Assembly (NCBI RefSeq): GCF_003096695.1
Contig: NZ_QEKY01000005.1
Span: forward strand, 104,285 to 168,284
DNA: 64,000 bases
Direction: 5' to 3'
DNA from: Porphyromonas loveana
Lineage (GTDB): Bacteria; Bacteroidota; Bacteroidia; Bacteroidales; Porphyromonadaceae
Translations under genes and position numbers: made by a program
Notes under the pieces: generated by a model
Databases searched by the model: none
Told to the model about the DNA's origin: nothing
What the model saw: the letters and a program-made list of their open reading frames with translations, nothing else
Shown: positions 16,980 through 25,789 of the stretch, in pieces
How positions within the stretch are numbered: position 1 is the first letter of the stretch
How the letters are laid out: every line of letters begins with the position of its first letter

Positions 16980-17882
16980 TTATTGGGGCAGACGGGGACG
17001 CTTCCAGCGACGATGGCTCCAAAGCCAGAGGGCAGGATCGCGCAGGATGGTCTTCTCCATCTTGCGCACATAGGCTTCGGTGACAGCCCCCGAGGGAACT
17101 GTTTCCTGCGGATGGTGCAGCAATTCAATCGTACCAACGTAGCTGTCGGCACCCGTCCTCTTCACATCCATATAAACGACGGGGAGAGAGAACTTCGTAC
17201 TCAGCTTCTCAGTACCGTTGAAGAAAGCCGTCTCTCGCCCCAGGAAAGTCGTCCAATACGAACCGGCATAGGCGGGACTCTGGTCGGCAATGAAGATAAC
17301 GAGAGGCGTCTCCGCAGGATAAGGAGCGCGCATGAGATGCAAGAGCTCACGCGGCACATCGTGTTTGGGGATTCCACGTGAGCCAAAGCGCTCGCGGATC
17401 CGATGCATGAGGCGGTCGGCGGCGGTATTTTTGAGCGGGCGATAGATCTGATAAATCTGTAAGCCCGAACCCTTGATCATCTCCTGACTACCCGAAAAAT
17501 ACTCCCAGTTGCCGTAATGTCCCATCATCAGCAGGATGGCGGGATGTCTTTCGGCACGCAGCTGCTCCAGCACATCGAGTCCTTCGAGGGAGATATGACG
17601 ACAGAGCTGAGCTGGGGTATAGGTGAGCAGTTTGAAGGAACTAAGGACTTGATAGGTGAAGCCACGGTAGAAGCGTCGTTCGATAGCACCTATTTCCTTT
17701 TCGCTCTTCTCGGGGAAGCAGCGAGTCAGATTGTCGCGAACGACCCGCCGACGATAGCGCAGCACATAGTACAGCAAGCCCGCCAGCAGCTTACTCTTCA
17801 GGCGGATCACCCATAACGGCAACAAGGCAAACAGATAGGTGAGGACATAGAGTATATAATAGGAGAGAGCGGGATACTTCAT
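16980..17882 (-). CDS. Lipid A biosynthesis acyltransferase family (LpxL/HtrB-like)
   Basis: 300 residues. One N-terminal membrane helix (YYILYVLTYLFALLPLWVI), then the acyltransferase HX4D/E motif as GHYGNWEYF near 130 and the downstream ADQSPAYAGSYWTTFLG motif. The family transfers secondary acyl chains onto lipid A or related lipids at the inner membrane. Start at 17882 (MKYPALSYYI) leaves a single base after the mtaB stop; the upstream ORF extension lies in mtaB. It forms an operon with mtaB and the glycosyltransferase. Confidence 0.88.
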   Translation of the reverse strand: MKYPALSYYILYVLTYLFALLPLWVIRLKSKLLAGLLYYVLRYRRRVVRDNLTRCFPEKSEKEIGAIERRFYRGFTYQVLSSFKLLTYTPAQLCRHISLEGLDVLEQLRAERHPAILLMMGHYGNWEYFSGSQEMIKGSGLQIYQIYRPLKNTAADRLMHRIRERFGSRGIPKHDVPRELLHLMRAPYPAETPLVIFIADQSPAYAGSYWTTFLGRETAFFNGTEKLSTKFSLPVVYMDVKRTGADSYVGTIELLHHPQETVPSGAVTEAYVRKMEKTILRDPALWLWSHRRWKRPRLPQ

Positions 17883-17883
17883 A

Positions 17884-19215
17884 CTAAAGGTTATTGTCTG
17901 ACAAAAGAACGTATTCGCCGGAAGGATGCATCTTGCCGAGTACCACATCGGACACGGTTCCCACGGCTTCGGCTGTATAGGGAGCTGCCACGCGAACATA
18001 ATTCTCCGTGAAGCCCTGCATCAAGCCTTCGTGACTGACGTCTTCCCAAAGCACCCGCCTACGAAAACCCTCCTCCGAACGATAGAACTCAGCCAGACGT
18101 CGGTCGGACAAGTCCAGCAGCCTGCGACTGCGGCGTTGCTTCTCGCGCGCGTCTATTATATATGGTATTTGCAGCGCTTGAGTACCGGGGCGTTCGGAGT
18201 ATGTGAATACGTGCAATCGGCTGAAGGAAATGGCGTTCTGTAGAAAATCGAAGCAATCCTCGAAAAACTCGGGGCGCTCCCCTCTTGTGCCCACGATGAC
18301 ATCAATGCCGATAAAAGCATGGGGCAATACTCGACAGATATGCTCTACTCTATCACGGAAAAGTGCCGTGTCGTAGCGGCGACGCATGAGCTTGAGCACG
18401 TCGTCCGAACCGCTCTGCAACGGCATATGGAAGTGGGGGGCGATGCGCTTGGAAGAAGCGCAGAAATCAATCAGTTCGTCGGACAAGAGATTAGGTTCGA
18501 TCGATCCGATGCGATAACGCTCAATGCCTTCCACCTCGTCTAACGCACGAAGCAGATCGGTAAAGGTCTCCCCCGTACTACGCCCGAAGTCACCAATGTT
18601 CACACCCGTGAGCACGATCTCCTTGCCGCCTTCAGCTGCCACACCTTCGGCTTGACGCACAAGCGACGCAATGGAACCATTGCGACTGCGCCCCCGCGCC
18701 TTGGGAATGGTGCAATAGGAGCAGAAATAGTCGCAGCCGTCCTGCACTTTGAGGAAGTGGCGGGTGCGATCGTCGGCCGAGCAGCCGGGTTGGAACTTGC
18801 GGATGTCCTTGGTCGGAGTCGTGAGTATGGTCTTCCCTCCACCGGCCTGTGCAGCGCGGTGGCTGAGGACGGAGATGAGGTCGAGCTTCTCATCGGCACC
18901 GAGTACGATGTCCACGCCTTCTATCTGTGCGATGTCCTCGGGCTTGAGCTGTGCGTAGCAGCCGGTGACGACCATGAGAGCATCGGGATGTTCTTTGTGC
19001 AGCTTACGGATGGCATTGCGACATTTCTTGTCGGCCAGCTCTGTCACGGAACAGGTATTGACCACACAGAGATCGGCCTTCTCGCCCGGGCGCACCGGGC
19101 GCACCCCCTGCTCAGCAAGGGCTTTGCCAAGGGTAGAGGTCTCGGCGAAATTCAGCTTGCAACCGAGCGTCAGGAAAGCCGCCTTTTTGTCTTCAAAGAT
19201 GAAAGCATCTGTCAT
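17884..19215 (-). CDS. mtaB: tRNA t6A37 methylthiotransferase MtaB
   Basis: Radical-SAM enzyme that adds a methylthio group to t6A37 of tRNAs decoding ANN codons. 443 residues. Three N-terminal cluster cysteines (C19, C54, C86) in the UPF0004 domain, the radical-SAM CxxxCxxC (C161, C165, C168 in DGCDYFCSYCTIPKARGR), and a C-terminal TRAM domain (ENYVRVAAPYTAEAVGTV). The YqeV-type subfamily is assigned from sequence style; MiaB or RimO are less likely. Confidence 0.9.
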   Translation of the reverse strand: MTDAFIFEDKKAAFLTLGCKLNFAETSTLGKALAEQGVRPVRPGEKADLCVVNTCSVTELADKKCRNAIRKLHKEHPDALMVVTGCYAQLKPEDIAQIEGVDIVLGADEKLDLISVLSHRAAQAGGGKTILTTPTKDIRKFQPGCSADDRTRHFLKVQDGCDYFCSYCTIPKARGRSRNGSIASLVRQAEGVAAEGGKEIVLTGVNIGDFGRSTGETFTDLLRALDEVEGIERYRIGSIEPNLLSDELIDFCASSKRIAPHFHMPLQSGSDDVLKLMRRRYDTALFRDRVEHICRVLPHAFIGIDVIVGTRGERPEFFEDCFDFLQNAISFSRLHVFTYSERPGTQALQIPYIIDAREKQRRSRRLLDLSDRRLAEFYRSEEGFRRRVLWEDVSHEGLMQGFTENYVRVAAPYTAEAVGTVSDVVLGKMHPSGEYVLLSDNNL

Positions 19216-19222
19216 ATAGGCG

Positions 19223-19230
19223 CAAAGTTA
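19223..19230 (-). promoter_or_regulatory. Candidate mtaB -7 promoter element
   Basis: Minus-strand TAACTTTG (TAnnTTTG) ends 8 bp before the mtaB ATG, suggesting a leaderless or nearly leaderless mRNA. Confidence 0.5.
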
Positions 19231-19524
19231 GTGCTTTTTGGGGCTATGCACACGGCCTACATCGGACGACAAGCTTTGTCCCGAGGAGCTATTTCACTCT
19301 CGTGGCTAACCGCTCTCGTGTGGCATATGCCCCAGAGAATTAGTGCGCTGAGCCGATTCGCATAAAAGCCTCCCGGACTTCATGGAGTTTCATGATTAAG
19401 AAGATTTTATTTCATGACTAAGCAACTATTGAGACCTCTATAACAGAAAAAAAGATCGGACATGAACGCACTCTCCAAGGCCTATGACCGCGGAAGAAAA
19501 CGCCGGTAAAGAGCGGGATTAGTG
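19231..19524. other. Intergenic region without recognised features
   Basis: About 290 bp between the mtaB promoter and the thiamine pyrophosphokinase stop. I find no gene, strong hairpin or repeat. Confidence 0.4.
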
Positions 19525-20199
19525 CTATCGCGGTTCGTCGGCGAGGAAAAGAACGAGCGGAGAGTCGGAAGAGAGCCGGATGGTGTCGGAGAGGGAGCGA
19601 TTGAGCGTGCCCTGCCACAGCTCAGACAGAGGAGATGGAGGCATCGGCCAGACGAGCCCTTGGGCCGCAACACGCGAGCCCCCGAAGCTGAAGATAGAGA
19701 GTTGCCTGTCAGGATAACCTACGCATATCTCGGCCTCGCCATCGAAAGCCAGAAAACAGCCGTAGTCCGTGGGCATGACGACTCGCTCACAGAGGCGCGC
19801 ATAATGCGGCAGCAGGGAGACATTGCCGAGGAGGTGATCCTCACGCCTGCCCGAAGCACCGAGGATACAGATGGATGCAGGGGCGTATTCACGGACTGAG
19901 AAGGTGACGGCCTTGGTCAGGTCGTTGGTCTCCTGCTCGCCGATGTGGTGGAGCCGCTCGGGCGGTAACCGAAGCGCGGCTGCCCCCACCGAATCCAGAT
20001 CGCCTACGACTGCATCGGGGGTGAGACCGTAGTCAAGCAACTGCTGCGTGGCACCATCACAGCAAACGATCATCCCCTGAGGATCGGCAGCAGCCCGATC
20101 GAGAATGGAGAGCAAGAGAGGCGTGCGGGGAAATTCGCCATTGGCCAAGATGACAAAGCGCGGGGCCGTGTCAGCCGTAAGCAGGGGGAAGCGGATCAT
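19525..20199 (-). CDS. Thiamine pyrophosphokinase
   Basis: Transfers pyrophosphate from ATP to thiamine to make TPP. 224 residues, normal length. Seen: CCDGATQQLLDYGLTPDAVVGDLDS (the N-terminal DGA and GDLDS motifs), QETNDLTKAV and LGASGRREDHLLGN, all hallmark TPK segments. It overlaps the transporter gene by 4 bp (ATGA), so translation is probably coupled. Third gene of the thiamine operon behind the TPP riboswitch. Confidence 0.93.
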   Translation of the reverse strand: MIRFPLLTADTAPRFVILANGEFPRTPLLLSILDRAAADPQGMIVCCDGATQQLLDYGLTPDAVVGDLDSVGAAALRLPPERLHHIGEQETNDLTKAVTFSVREYAPASICILGASGRREDHLLGNVSLLPHYARLCERVVMPTDYGCFLAFDGEAEICVGYPDRQLSIFSFGGSRVAAQGLVWPMPPSPLSELWQGTLNRSLSDTIRLSSDSPLVLFLADEPR

Positions 20200-20804
20200 G
20201 ATATGGGAGTAACGGAATTAGAATGGCGGAGCTTGCCCCAGCGGATATATCCCAAGACGGAGATGCAGGCATTGACAGCAAAAACAACGGTGCTGACATT
20301 GTCGCCGGCACGATAGAAGAGTGCCAAGCTGATCACATTGGCCACGAGCCAACAAATCCAATGCTGCCGGATGCGACGCGCCAGCCAGATCATCCCCACG
20401 AAACTGACCACGGTAGCCAACGTATCGGCCCACGGCACCAAGCTATCGGTATGGTGTGCAAGGACGTAGTACATGGGGGCATAAGCAACGACCGCCCCGA
20501 TGAGAAAGAGCGCCAAACGGCGGGCGGTAATATCTACGATGGCTCCCTCCTCGGTATCGGAACGGTGGCGCAACCATACGATCCAGCCGACGATGCAGGT
20601 CACGAAATAGTAGAGATTGATGAGGACATTGCCGTAGAACTGAGCCTCGATGGAGAGATAAATGTAGAAAAGGGGCAAAATAATGCCCACCGGCCAAAGC
20701 CAGACACTCGCCTTATATTCGAGATAGACCCAAATAAAGTTGACGAGTGCGGCTGCCAGTTCTATGGGATGAGCCAGCACGTATTCGAGCGTTGCGGCCA
20801 GCAT
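20196..20804 (-). CDS. pnuT: PnuT, thiamine transporter of the PnuC family
   Basis: Inner membrane protein of 202 residues with about 7 helices. The PnuC-like core begins LVNFIWVYLEYKASVWLWPVGI and ends WICWLVANVISLALFYRAGD. PnuC itself carries nicotinamide riboside. Members beside thiamine pyrophosphokinase and under a TPP riboswitch are thiamine transporters (PnuT), with the kinase trapping the substrate. It starts 5 bp after the TonB receptor stop. Confidence 0.88.
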   Translation of the reverse strand: MLAATLEYVLAHPIELAAALVNFIWVYLEYKASVWLWPVGIILPLFYIYLSIEAQFYGNVLINLYYFVTCIVGWIVWLRHRSDTEEGAIVDITARRLALFLIGAVVAYAPMYYVLAHHTDSLVPWADTLATVVSFVGMIWLARRIRQHWICWLVANVISLALFYRAGDNVSTVVFAVNACISVLGYIRWGKLRHSNSVTPIS

Positions 20805-20809
20805 GATGA

Positions 20810-23059
20810 TCAGAATTCGATGGCGAGACTGCCCATTACGTTGAAGCCTGCCTGAGGATAATAGCGCAGATCGGCATAAGCACCCAGTCCTGCAGCGGTC
20901 TGCACATAGCCGGCATCATATATATAGGCGTTGGATGAATAAGCCAACCCGAACAAGTTATTGAGTTGGAGACCGACGGTCATCTTGCGCACGAGCGACA
21001 TGGGAATAGTATAGCCCAGACGCAGATCGTTCACCCAGTAGGAGGGCAAGGAACGATCGGAACGCTGCGTATTGTCCAGATACTGACTGCCAACAAAACG
21101 ACTGGTCCATGCAGCCTCCATGCCGGCACACGTGAACGTGAGCATACTGCTGCCGACAACGGAAGGAGAATAGGCAATGTCCGTGTCGTGGAGGACTTCC
21201 TCTTTGAGGTCGATCCACTCATAGTCAGCATCATAGACCGAGGTGTACTGCGTATATTCCTTGATCTTATTGCGGCTGATCGTCAAGGCTCCGTCCCAAC
21301 GCAACAGACGGGGAACAAGCTGCCATCCGAGTGTCAGCTCCGCACCCATGCGGTAACTATCGGGCACGTTGCTCGTGAGCATTTGTCCCACATCGCTCAA
21401 GCGACCATCGAGCACCAACTGATCCTTGTACTGCATATAATAGAGCCCCAGCCCGACGGAGAGTGCGGGCGAAGCATAGCGGTAGCCCAATTCGTAGTCG
21501 ATGAGACGCTCGGGAGTAGGATACTGTCCGATACCCGCCTCGGTATAGTTCGTTCGATTGGGTTCGCGATGCGCCACAGCAACAGAGGCAAAGGCCGTGT
21601 GAGCATCATCGAAGCGGTAGGTAAGTCCGGCTTTGGGGTTGAAGAAGCGGAAGGCCTTGTCCAAAGCGATATGCTGCATACCGTCCTGCACATCGTCATA
21701 TTCGTCCGTAATGCCGTCGATGGTGTAGTCGATGGCACGGAGTTGCAAGTCGGCGAAGACATTGAGAGCAGGGGTAAGTTGCCAATTGGCCTTGGTGAAA
21801 ACGGCTCCTTCTTTCTTCTCTGCGTTGTTGCGATAGTATTCGAAATTGGGCGGGAGCGCCTCGAAGTATTGCTTGATGTAGGTGATGCGTCCGAAGTGAT
21901 CGCCCTGATAGATGTTGCCGGAAGCTCCGAACAGCCATTCCCATGCACCGGTGCGCCAAGCGAGTGAACCGATAAATCCGCCAAAACCATTGTCGAGATA
22001 TTTCTGACGAATCAGATCGGTTTTCTTGATCGTTACACCATTTTCCGTGTACTGCTGCAAGGCGTATTCCTTGAGTTTACGTCCGCGGCGATACTCGTCG
22101 GTATAACCAAATCCGTCTGTATAGTGCGCCGTCAGATTGAGCTGGAGAGAACGAGAGAAACTGTGCGTGAGGATGGCTTGGTAATGGCGTTGCTCGTAAT
22201 TGTCCGTATTGTGATAATAATGCGGCACACCCTGATCGTCCACATACATCAACCCCGCACTATTGTAACGGCGACCGTAAAGGGCTTCGTCCTCAGCTGA
22301 AAGTCCGTTCCAGGCTATACCGGTAATTTCCTTTCCACCGAAGGTCACGAATTTAACGGCGGTATTGGTGCCGAAATAACCGACCTGCGCAAAGTATGAT
22401 TTGAGATCGACATCCGCCCGATCGACATAGCCGTCCGAACAGATCTTGGACAGACGTGCATCCACAGCCCAGTGACGACCGATGCGTCCGCTGCCCAATT
22501 TGACAGAACGGCGGAACGTACCGAACGAACCTCCACTGAGATCGACACGTCCATAAGGAGTCATCCCCAGATTCTCTGTGCGCATATTGATGCTGGCACC
22601 GAAGGCTCCGGCACCATTTGTCGAGGTGCCCACACCACGCTGCACCTGCAAGTCTTCGACCGAAGCGGCAAAATCGGGCATATTGACCCAGAAGACCGAT
22701 TGCGACTCCGAGTCGTTCAGCGGCACACCGTTAGTCGTGATGTTGATACGATTGGCATCGGTACCGCGCACACGGAAGCCCGTATAGCCAATTCCCGTAC
22801 CGGCATCGCTCGTGGCTACGACCGAAGGAGTAAGCATAAGTAAGTAGGGAATGTCTTGGCCGAAGTTCGATTTGGTCAGCTCGGCCTTGCGCACGTTGGT
22901 GTATGCGACCGGCGTCTTCGCCGTGGCACGCGTAGCGACTACTTGTACGGCTTGTAGTTCTACATTTCTGAGACTATCTGTTTGGCCTTGCGCTACTTGA
23001 GCGACAAGGCCGAATGGCAGCAGGGAAAAAGCTGCAAGGAGGAGGATTTTCTTCTTCAT
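20810..23059 (-). CDS. TonB-dependent outer membrane receptor, thiamine-regulated
   Basis: 749 residues. Signal peptide ending LPFGLVAQVAQ, a plug domain (TKSNFGQDIPYLLMLTPSV, GYTGFRVRGTDANRINITTNGVPLNDSES), then a 22-strand-type barrel ending in LAIEF. I start it at 23059 (MKKKILLLAAF); the longer ORF runs into the riboswitch. It imports thiamine or a thiamine compound across the outer membrane, inferred from the TPP riboswitch and the co-transcribed PnuT and kinase. Confidence 0.9.
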   Translation of the reverse strand: MKKKILLLAAFSLLPFGLVAQVAQGQTDSLRNVELQAVQVVATRATAKTPVAYTNVRKAELTKSNFGQDIPYLLMLTPSVVATSDAGTGIGYTGFRVRGTDANRINITTNGVPLNDSESQSVFWVNMPDFAASVEDLQVQRGVGTSTNGAGAFGASINMRTENLGMTPYGRVDLSGGSFGTFRRSVKLGSGRIGRHWAVDARLSKICSDGYVDRADVDLKSYFAQVGYFGTNTAVKFVTFGGKEITGIAWNGLSAEDEALYGRRYNSAGLMYVDDQGVPHYYHNTDNYEQRHYQAILTHSFSRSLQLNLTAHYTDGFGYTDEYRRGRKLKEYALQQYTENGVTIKKTDLIRQKYLDNGFGGFIGSLAWRTGAWEWLFGASGNIYQGDHFGRITYIKQYFEALPPNFEYYRNNAEKKEGAVFTKANWQLTPALNVFADLQLRAIDYTIDGITDEYDDVQDGMQHIALDKAFRFFNPKAGLTYRFDDAHTAFASVAVAHREPNRTNYTEAGIGQYPTPERLIDYELGYRYASPALSVGLGLYYMQYKDQLVLDGRLSDVGQMLTSNVPDSYRMGAELTLGWQLVPRLLRWDGALTISRNKIKEYTQYTSVYDADYEWIDLKEEVLHDTDIAYSPSVVGSSMLTFTCAGMEAAWTSRFVGSQYLDNTQRSDRSLPSYWVNDLRLGYTIPMSLVRKMTVGLQLNNLFGLAYSSNAYIYDAGYVQTAAGLGAYADLRYYPQAGFNVMGSLAIEF

Positions 23060-23134
23060 CTTATATGTTTTGTTACAGAAATCATAAAAGAGAGAAGGAA
23101 TGCCGTTCGCAATGCCACAGAGCAGGCAGGGCGG

Positions 23135-23226
23135 AGAGTTTCCTACGCCGGTATTATCCGGTTCAGGTAATGAGGGTGTGTTCTCAGCCGTCCGCATTCG
23201 TCCACTTATGCGGGCAGCACCCCTTC
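23135..23226 (-). promoter_or_regulatory. TPP (thiamine pyrophosphate) riboswitch
   Basis: Read on the minus strand the leader has the conserved core in order: GGGGTGC, GGCTGAGA, ACCC, then ACCTGAACCGGATAATACC and GCGTAGGAA. These are the THI-box signature segments, with correct P1 closure near GGGG..TTTCC. It sits about 75 nt upstream of the TonB receptor start and should repress the receptor-pnuT-kinase operon when TPP is abundant. Confidence 0.96.
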
Positions 23227-23267
23227 TCCCATTTTCAGGGGACAAAGTTAAGAAAACTCGCGTTCAA

Positions 23268-24215
23268 TTAATACTCCGGCCTATAACGCTCGGCATTCTC
23301 ATCTTCGAGGATGCTCAGATAGCTGATGTACCGACTTTCGGCTATCGCCCCTCTTTGGAGGGCTTCGAGGATGGCACAGCCGGGTTCGTGCGTGTGGGTG
23401 CAGTTGCCGAATCGGCAGCCTTCGCTCGCAGTAAAAATCTCAGGGAAATAATGCGACACCTCGTACTCGCCCATCTCCAGCGTGCCAAAGCCTTTGATCC
23501 CCGGCGTGTCGATCAGAGCTGTACCGGGCGAAAGATCGGGGACATCAAGCATCTGCGAAAAAGTAGTCGTGTGCATACCGGTGTGATGCACCTGCGAAAT
23601 GGCTCCCGTCTTGAGGCCCGCTTCGGGAATAAGGGCGTTGATGAGTGTGCTTTTCCCTACCCCCGAATGCCCTCCGAGGAGGGTTACTTTGCCATCAAGC
23701 AACGTTTTCAATTCGGGAAGCCCGTCACCTGTCGTTGCCGAAACGGCGCAGCAGGTATAGCCAATCGAGGAGTAAAGCAAAAACAGTTCGTGCATGCGAT
23801 TCCGCTCCTCCTCGGCATAGCGGTCAGTTTTGTTGAACACCAAGATGACCGGCACACGGTAGGCCTCCGCCGTAGCCAAGAAGCGATCGATAAAAACGGT
23901 CGTAGTCACCGGATGATTGATGGTGCAGACGAGCATGGCCGCATCCAGATTGGCCCCCAGGATATGGGACTCCTTCGAGAGGTTGCTGGCACGGCGGATA
24001 ATATAGTTGCGTCGGGGGTGTATGCGCCGGATGTAGGCCGGCTGTCCTTCCTGTGCGGCCGGATCGATCTCCACACGGTCGCCCACAGCCACGGGATTTG
24101 TCGAGCGTATGCCTTTGAGACGCAGATTTCCCTTGGCCAGACAATAGACTTCCGCTCCATCCGTGCATCGCACCAGATAGTGGCTCCCCGTGTTCTTGAT
24201 GACTATCCCCTCCAT
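23268..24215 (-). CDS. rsgA: Ribosome small subunit-dependent GTPase RsgA
   Basis: Circularly permuted GTPase that checks late 30S subunit maturation. About 315 residues. N-terminal OB fold ([21 protein letters not shown]), G4 VFNKTDRY, G1 [16 protein letters not shown]3 DTPGIKGF, and a C-terminal zinc site ([14 protein letters not shown]). I chose 24215 (MEGIVIKN) as the start, the usual family start; nine extra codons are open upstream. The genes on either side run in the same direction. Confidence 0.94.
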   Translation of the reverse strand: MEGIVIKNTGSHYLVRCTDGAEVYCLAKGNLRLKGIRSTNPVAVGDRVEIDPAAQEGQPAYIRRIHPRRNYIIRRASNLSKESHILGANLDAAMLVCTINHPVTTTVFIDRFLATAEAYRVPVILVFNKTDRYAEEERNRMHELFLLYSSIGYTCCAVSATTGDGLPELKTLLDGKVTLLGGHSGVGKSTLINALIPEAGLKTGAISQVHHTGMHTTTFSQMLDVPDLSPGTALIDTPGIKGFGTLEMGEYEVSHYFPEIFTASEGCRFGNCTHTHEPGCAILEALQRGAIAESRYISYLSILEDENAERYRPEY

Positions 24216-24387
24216 AGACTGCTCATCTCTAATAAAAAGCAAGCTGCACTATAAAGAGCGAACTGCTGTGTCGCTTTCGAGCCTCGGGTTCGGTCCTATA
24301 CGATGGTATACTCCCTTCCCCCTCGCTCTCAGCGCCTTGCATTTCATCTCTTTATAACACAGCCCTCTGAAAAGTATTGTCTATCCC

Positions 24388-24948
24388 TTATACGGTCATG
24401 ATTTCCTTCTCCTTCTCGGCGAAGAGATCGTCTATCTTCTTGATATAGCGATCGTGCACCTTCTGCATCTCCGCCTCAGCATCCTTGGCTACATCCTCGG
24501 GAACACCATCTGTCTTGACACTTTTCTTGATGGCATCTATGGCATCGCGACGAGCATTGCGCACGCTCACCTTGGCATCCTCGGCATCGCCTTTGGTCTG
24601 CTTCACGAGCTGACGACGACGATCTTCGGTCAGAGGTGGTAGTCCAAGACGGATCAGTTCACCGTTGTTCTCCGGTGTGATCCCGAGGGGAGAGTCCATA
24701 ATGGCCTTTTCGATGTCCTTGATCAGGGTGCGCTCCCACGGAGTGATCACGATGGTCTTGGCATCGGGCGTATTCACGGAAGCAACCTGTGTGAGTGGTG
24801 TAACGTTGCCATAATACATTACCATGATACCATCGAGCAGTTTGGGGCTGGCCTTTCCGGCACGCACATGTGACAACTGTTCGTCCAGATACTCCACTGC
24901 CTTCTCCATATTAGCCGTTGCTTTGGCTATCAGTTCTTTTATTTCCAT
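24388..24948 (-). CDS. frr: Ribosome recycling factor
   Basis: Splits post-termination ribosomes together with EF-G. Exactly 186 residues, the normal size. Hallmarks: [19 protein letters not shown] at the N-terminus, the domain II segment, and the C-terminal helix ([22 protein letters not shown]). The ORF extends far upstream in frame; the start at 24948 ([10 protein letters not shown]) is the conserved one. It lies 38 bp after pyrH, a gene order conserved in many bacteria. Confidence 0.97.
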   Translation of the reverse strand: MEIKELIAKATANMEKAVEYLDEQLSHVRAGKASPKLLDGIMVMYYGNVTPLTQVASVNTPDAKTIVITPWERTLIKDIEKAIMDSPLGITPENNGELIRLGLPPLTEDRRRQLVKQTKGDAEDAKVSVRNARRDAIDAIKKSVKTDGVPEDVAKDAEAEMQKVHDRYIKKIDDLFAEKEKEIMTV

Positions 24949-24986
24949 ATCTCTCTGTATTGTGTTTGTTTGTACTTCTCTCCGTA

Positions 24987-25706
24987 TTATGCTTTTTCGT
25001 TGGAGACGTAGGTGCCTATCGGCTCGCCGCGCAGCACCTTGAGGAGGTTGCCCGGCGTGTCCATGTCGAAGACAACGATGGGCAGATTGTTCTCCATACA
25101 CATAGTCGTGGCAGTCAGGTCCATGACCTTCAACCCACGGGCGTAAATCTCGTCGTAGGTGATGCGGTCGAACTTCGTCGCCGTGGGGTCTTTCTCCGGA
25201 TCGGCCGTATAGATGCCGTCCACACGCGTACCCTTGAGCATGGCATCCACTTCTATCTCGATGCCTCGCAGCGAGGAACCTGTATCCGTGGTGAAGAAAG
25301 GATTGCCCGTGCCGCAAGAAAAGATGGTGACGTAGCCCTGTTCGAGCAGCTCGATGGCGCGCCACTTATTATAGAATTCCCCTATCGGCTCCATGCGCAC
25401 AGCCGTGAGCACCTTGGTCTTCACGCCCGCACTCTCGAGCGCAGAGCTAAGGGCCAAACTATTGATGACCGTTGCGAGCATACCCATTTGGTCGCCCTTG
25501 ACCCGATCGAAGCCCTTGGAAGCACCGCTCAACCCACGGAATATATTGCCTCCACCGATCACAATGCCCATCTGCACGCCCATGGCGCAGGCTTCTTTGA
25601 TATCCGATGCATAATCTGCCAGCCGGCTCGGATCAATGCCGTATTGCTGTGCACCCATTAGTGACTCACCGCTCAGTTTGAGTAGTACTCGTTTGTATGC
25701 AGCCAT
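24987..25706 (-). CDS. pyrH: UMP kinase
   Basis: Makes UDP from UMP, an essential pyrimidine step. 239 residues. Amino acid kinase fold: [13 protein letters not shown] at the N-terminus, [10 protein letters not shown] near 51, and [20 protein letters not shown] near 130. The C-terminus [16 protein letters not shown] is standard. Upstream of frr in the same orientation, probably co-transcribed. Confidence 0.97.
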   Translation of the reverse strand: MAAYKRVLLKLSGESLMGAQQYGIDPSRLADYASDIKEACAMGVQMGIVIGGGNIFRGLSGASKGFDRVKGDQMGMLATVINSLALSSALESAGVKTKVLTAVRMEPIGEFYNKWRAIELLEQGYVTIFSCGTGNPFFTTDTGSSLRGIEIEVDAMLKGTRVDGIYTADPEKDPTATKFDRITYDEIYARGLKVMDLTATTMCMENNLPIVVFDMDTPGNLLKVLRGEPIGTYVSNEKA

Positions 25707-25789
25707 TTATCTTTTCTATTCAGTTTGTTACAAAGAAACGCATATTTTCCGTACGCCTGGCCCCAAAAGCCTGTGGAGCACGACGGAAC

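Noticed and set aside
23100..24254. 384-codon plus-strand ORF
   Set aside because: Antisense to rsgA and the TPP riboswitch.
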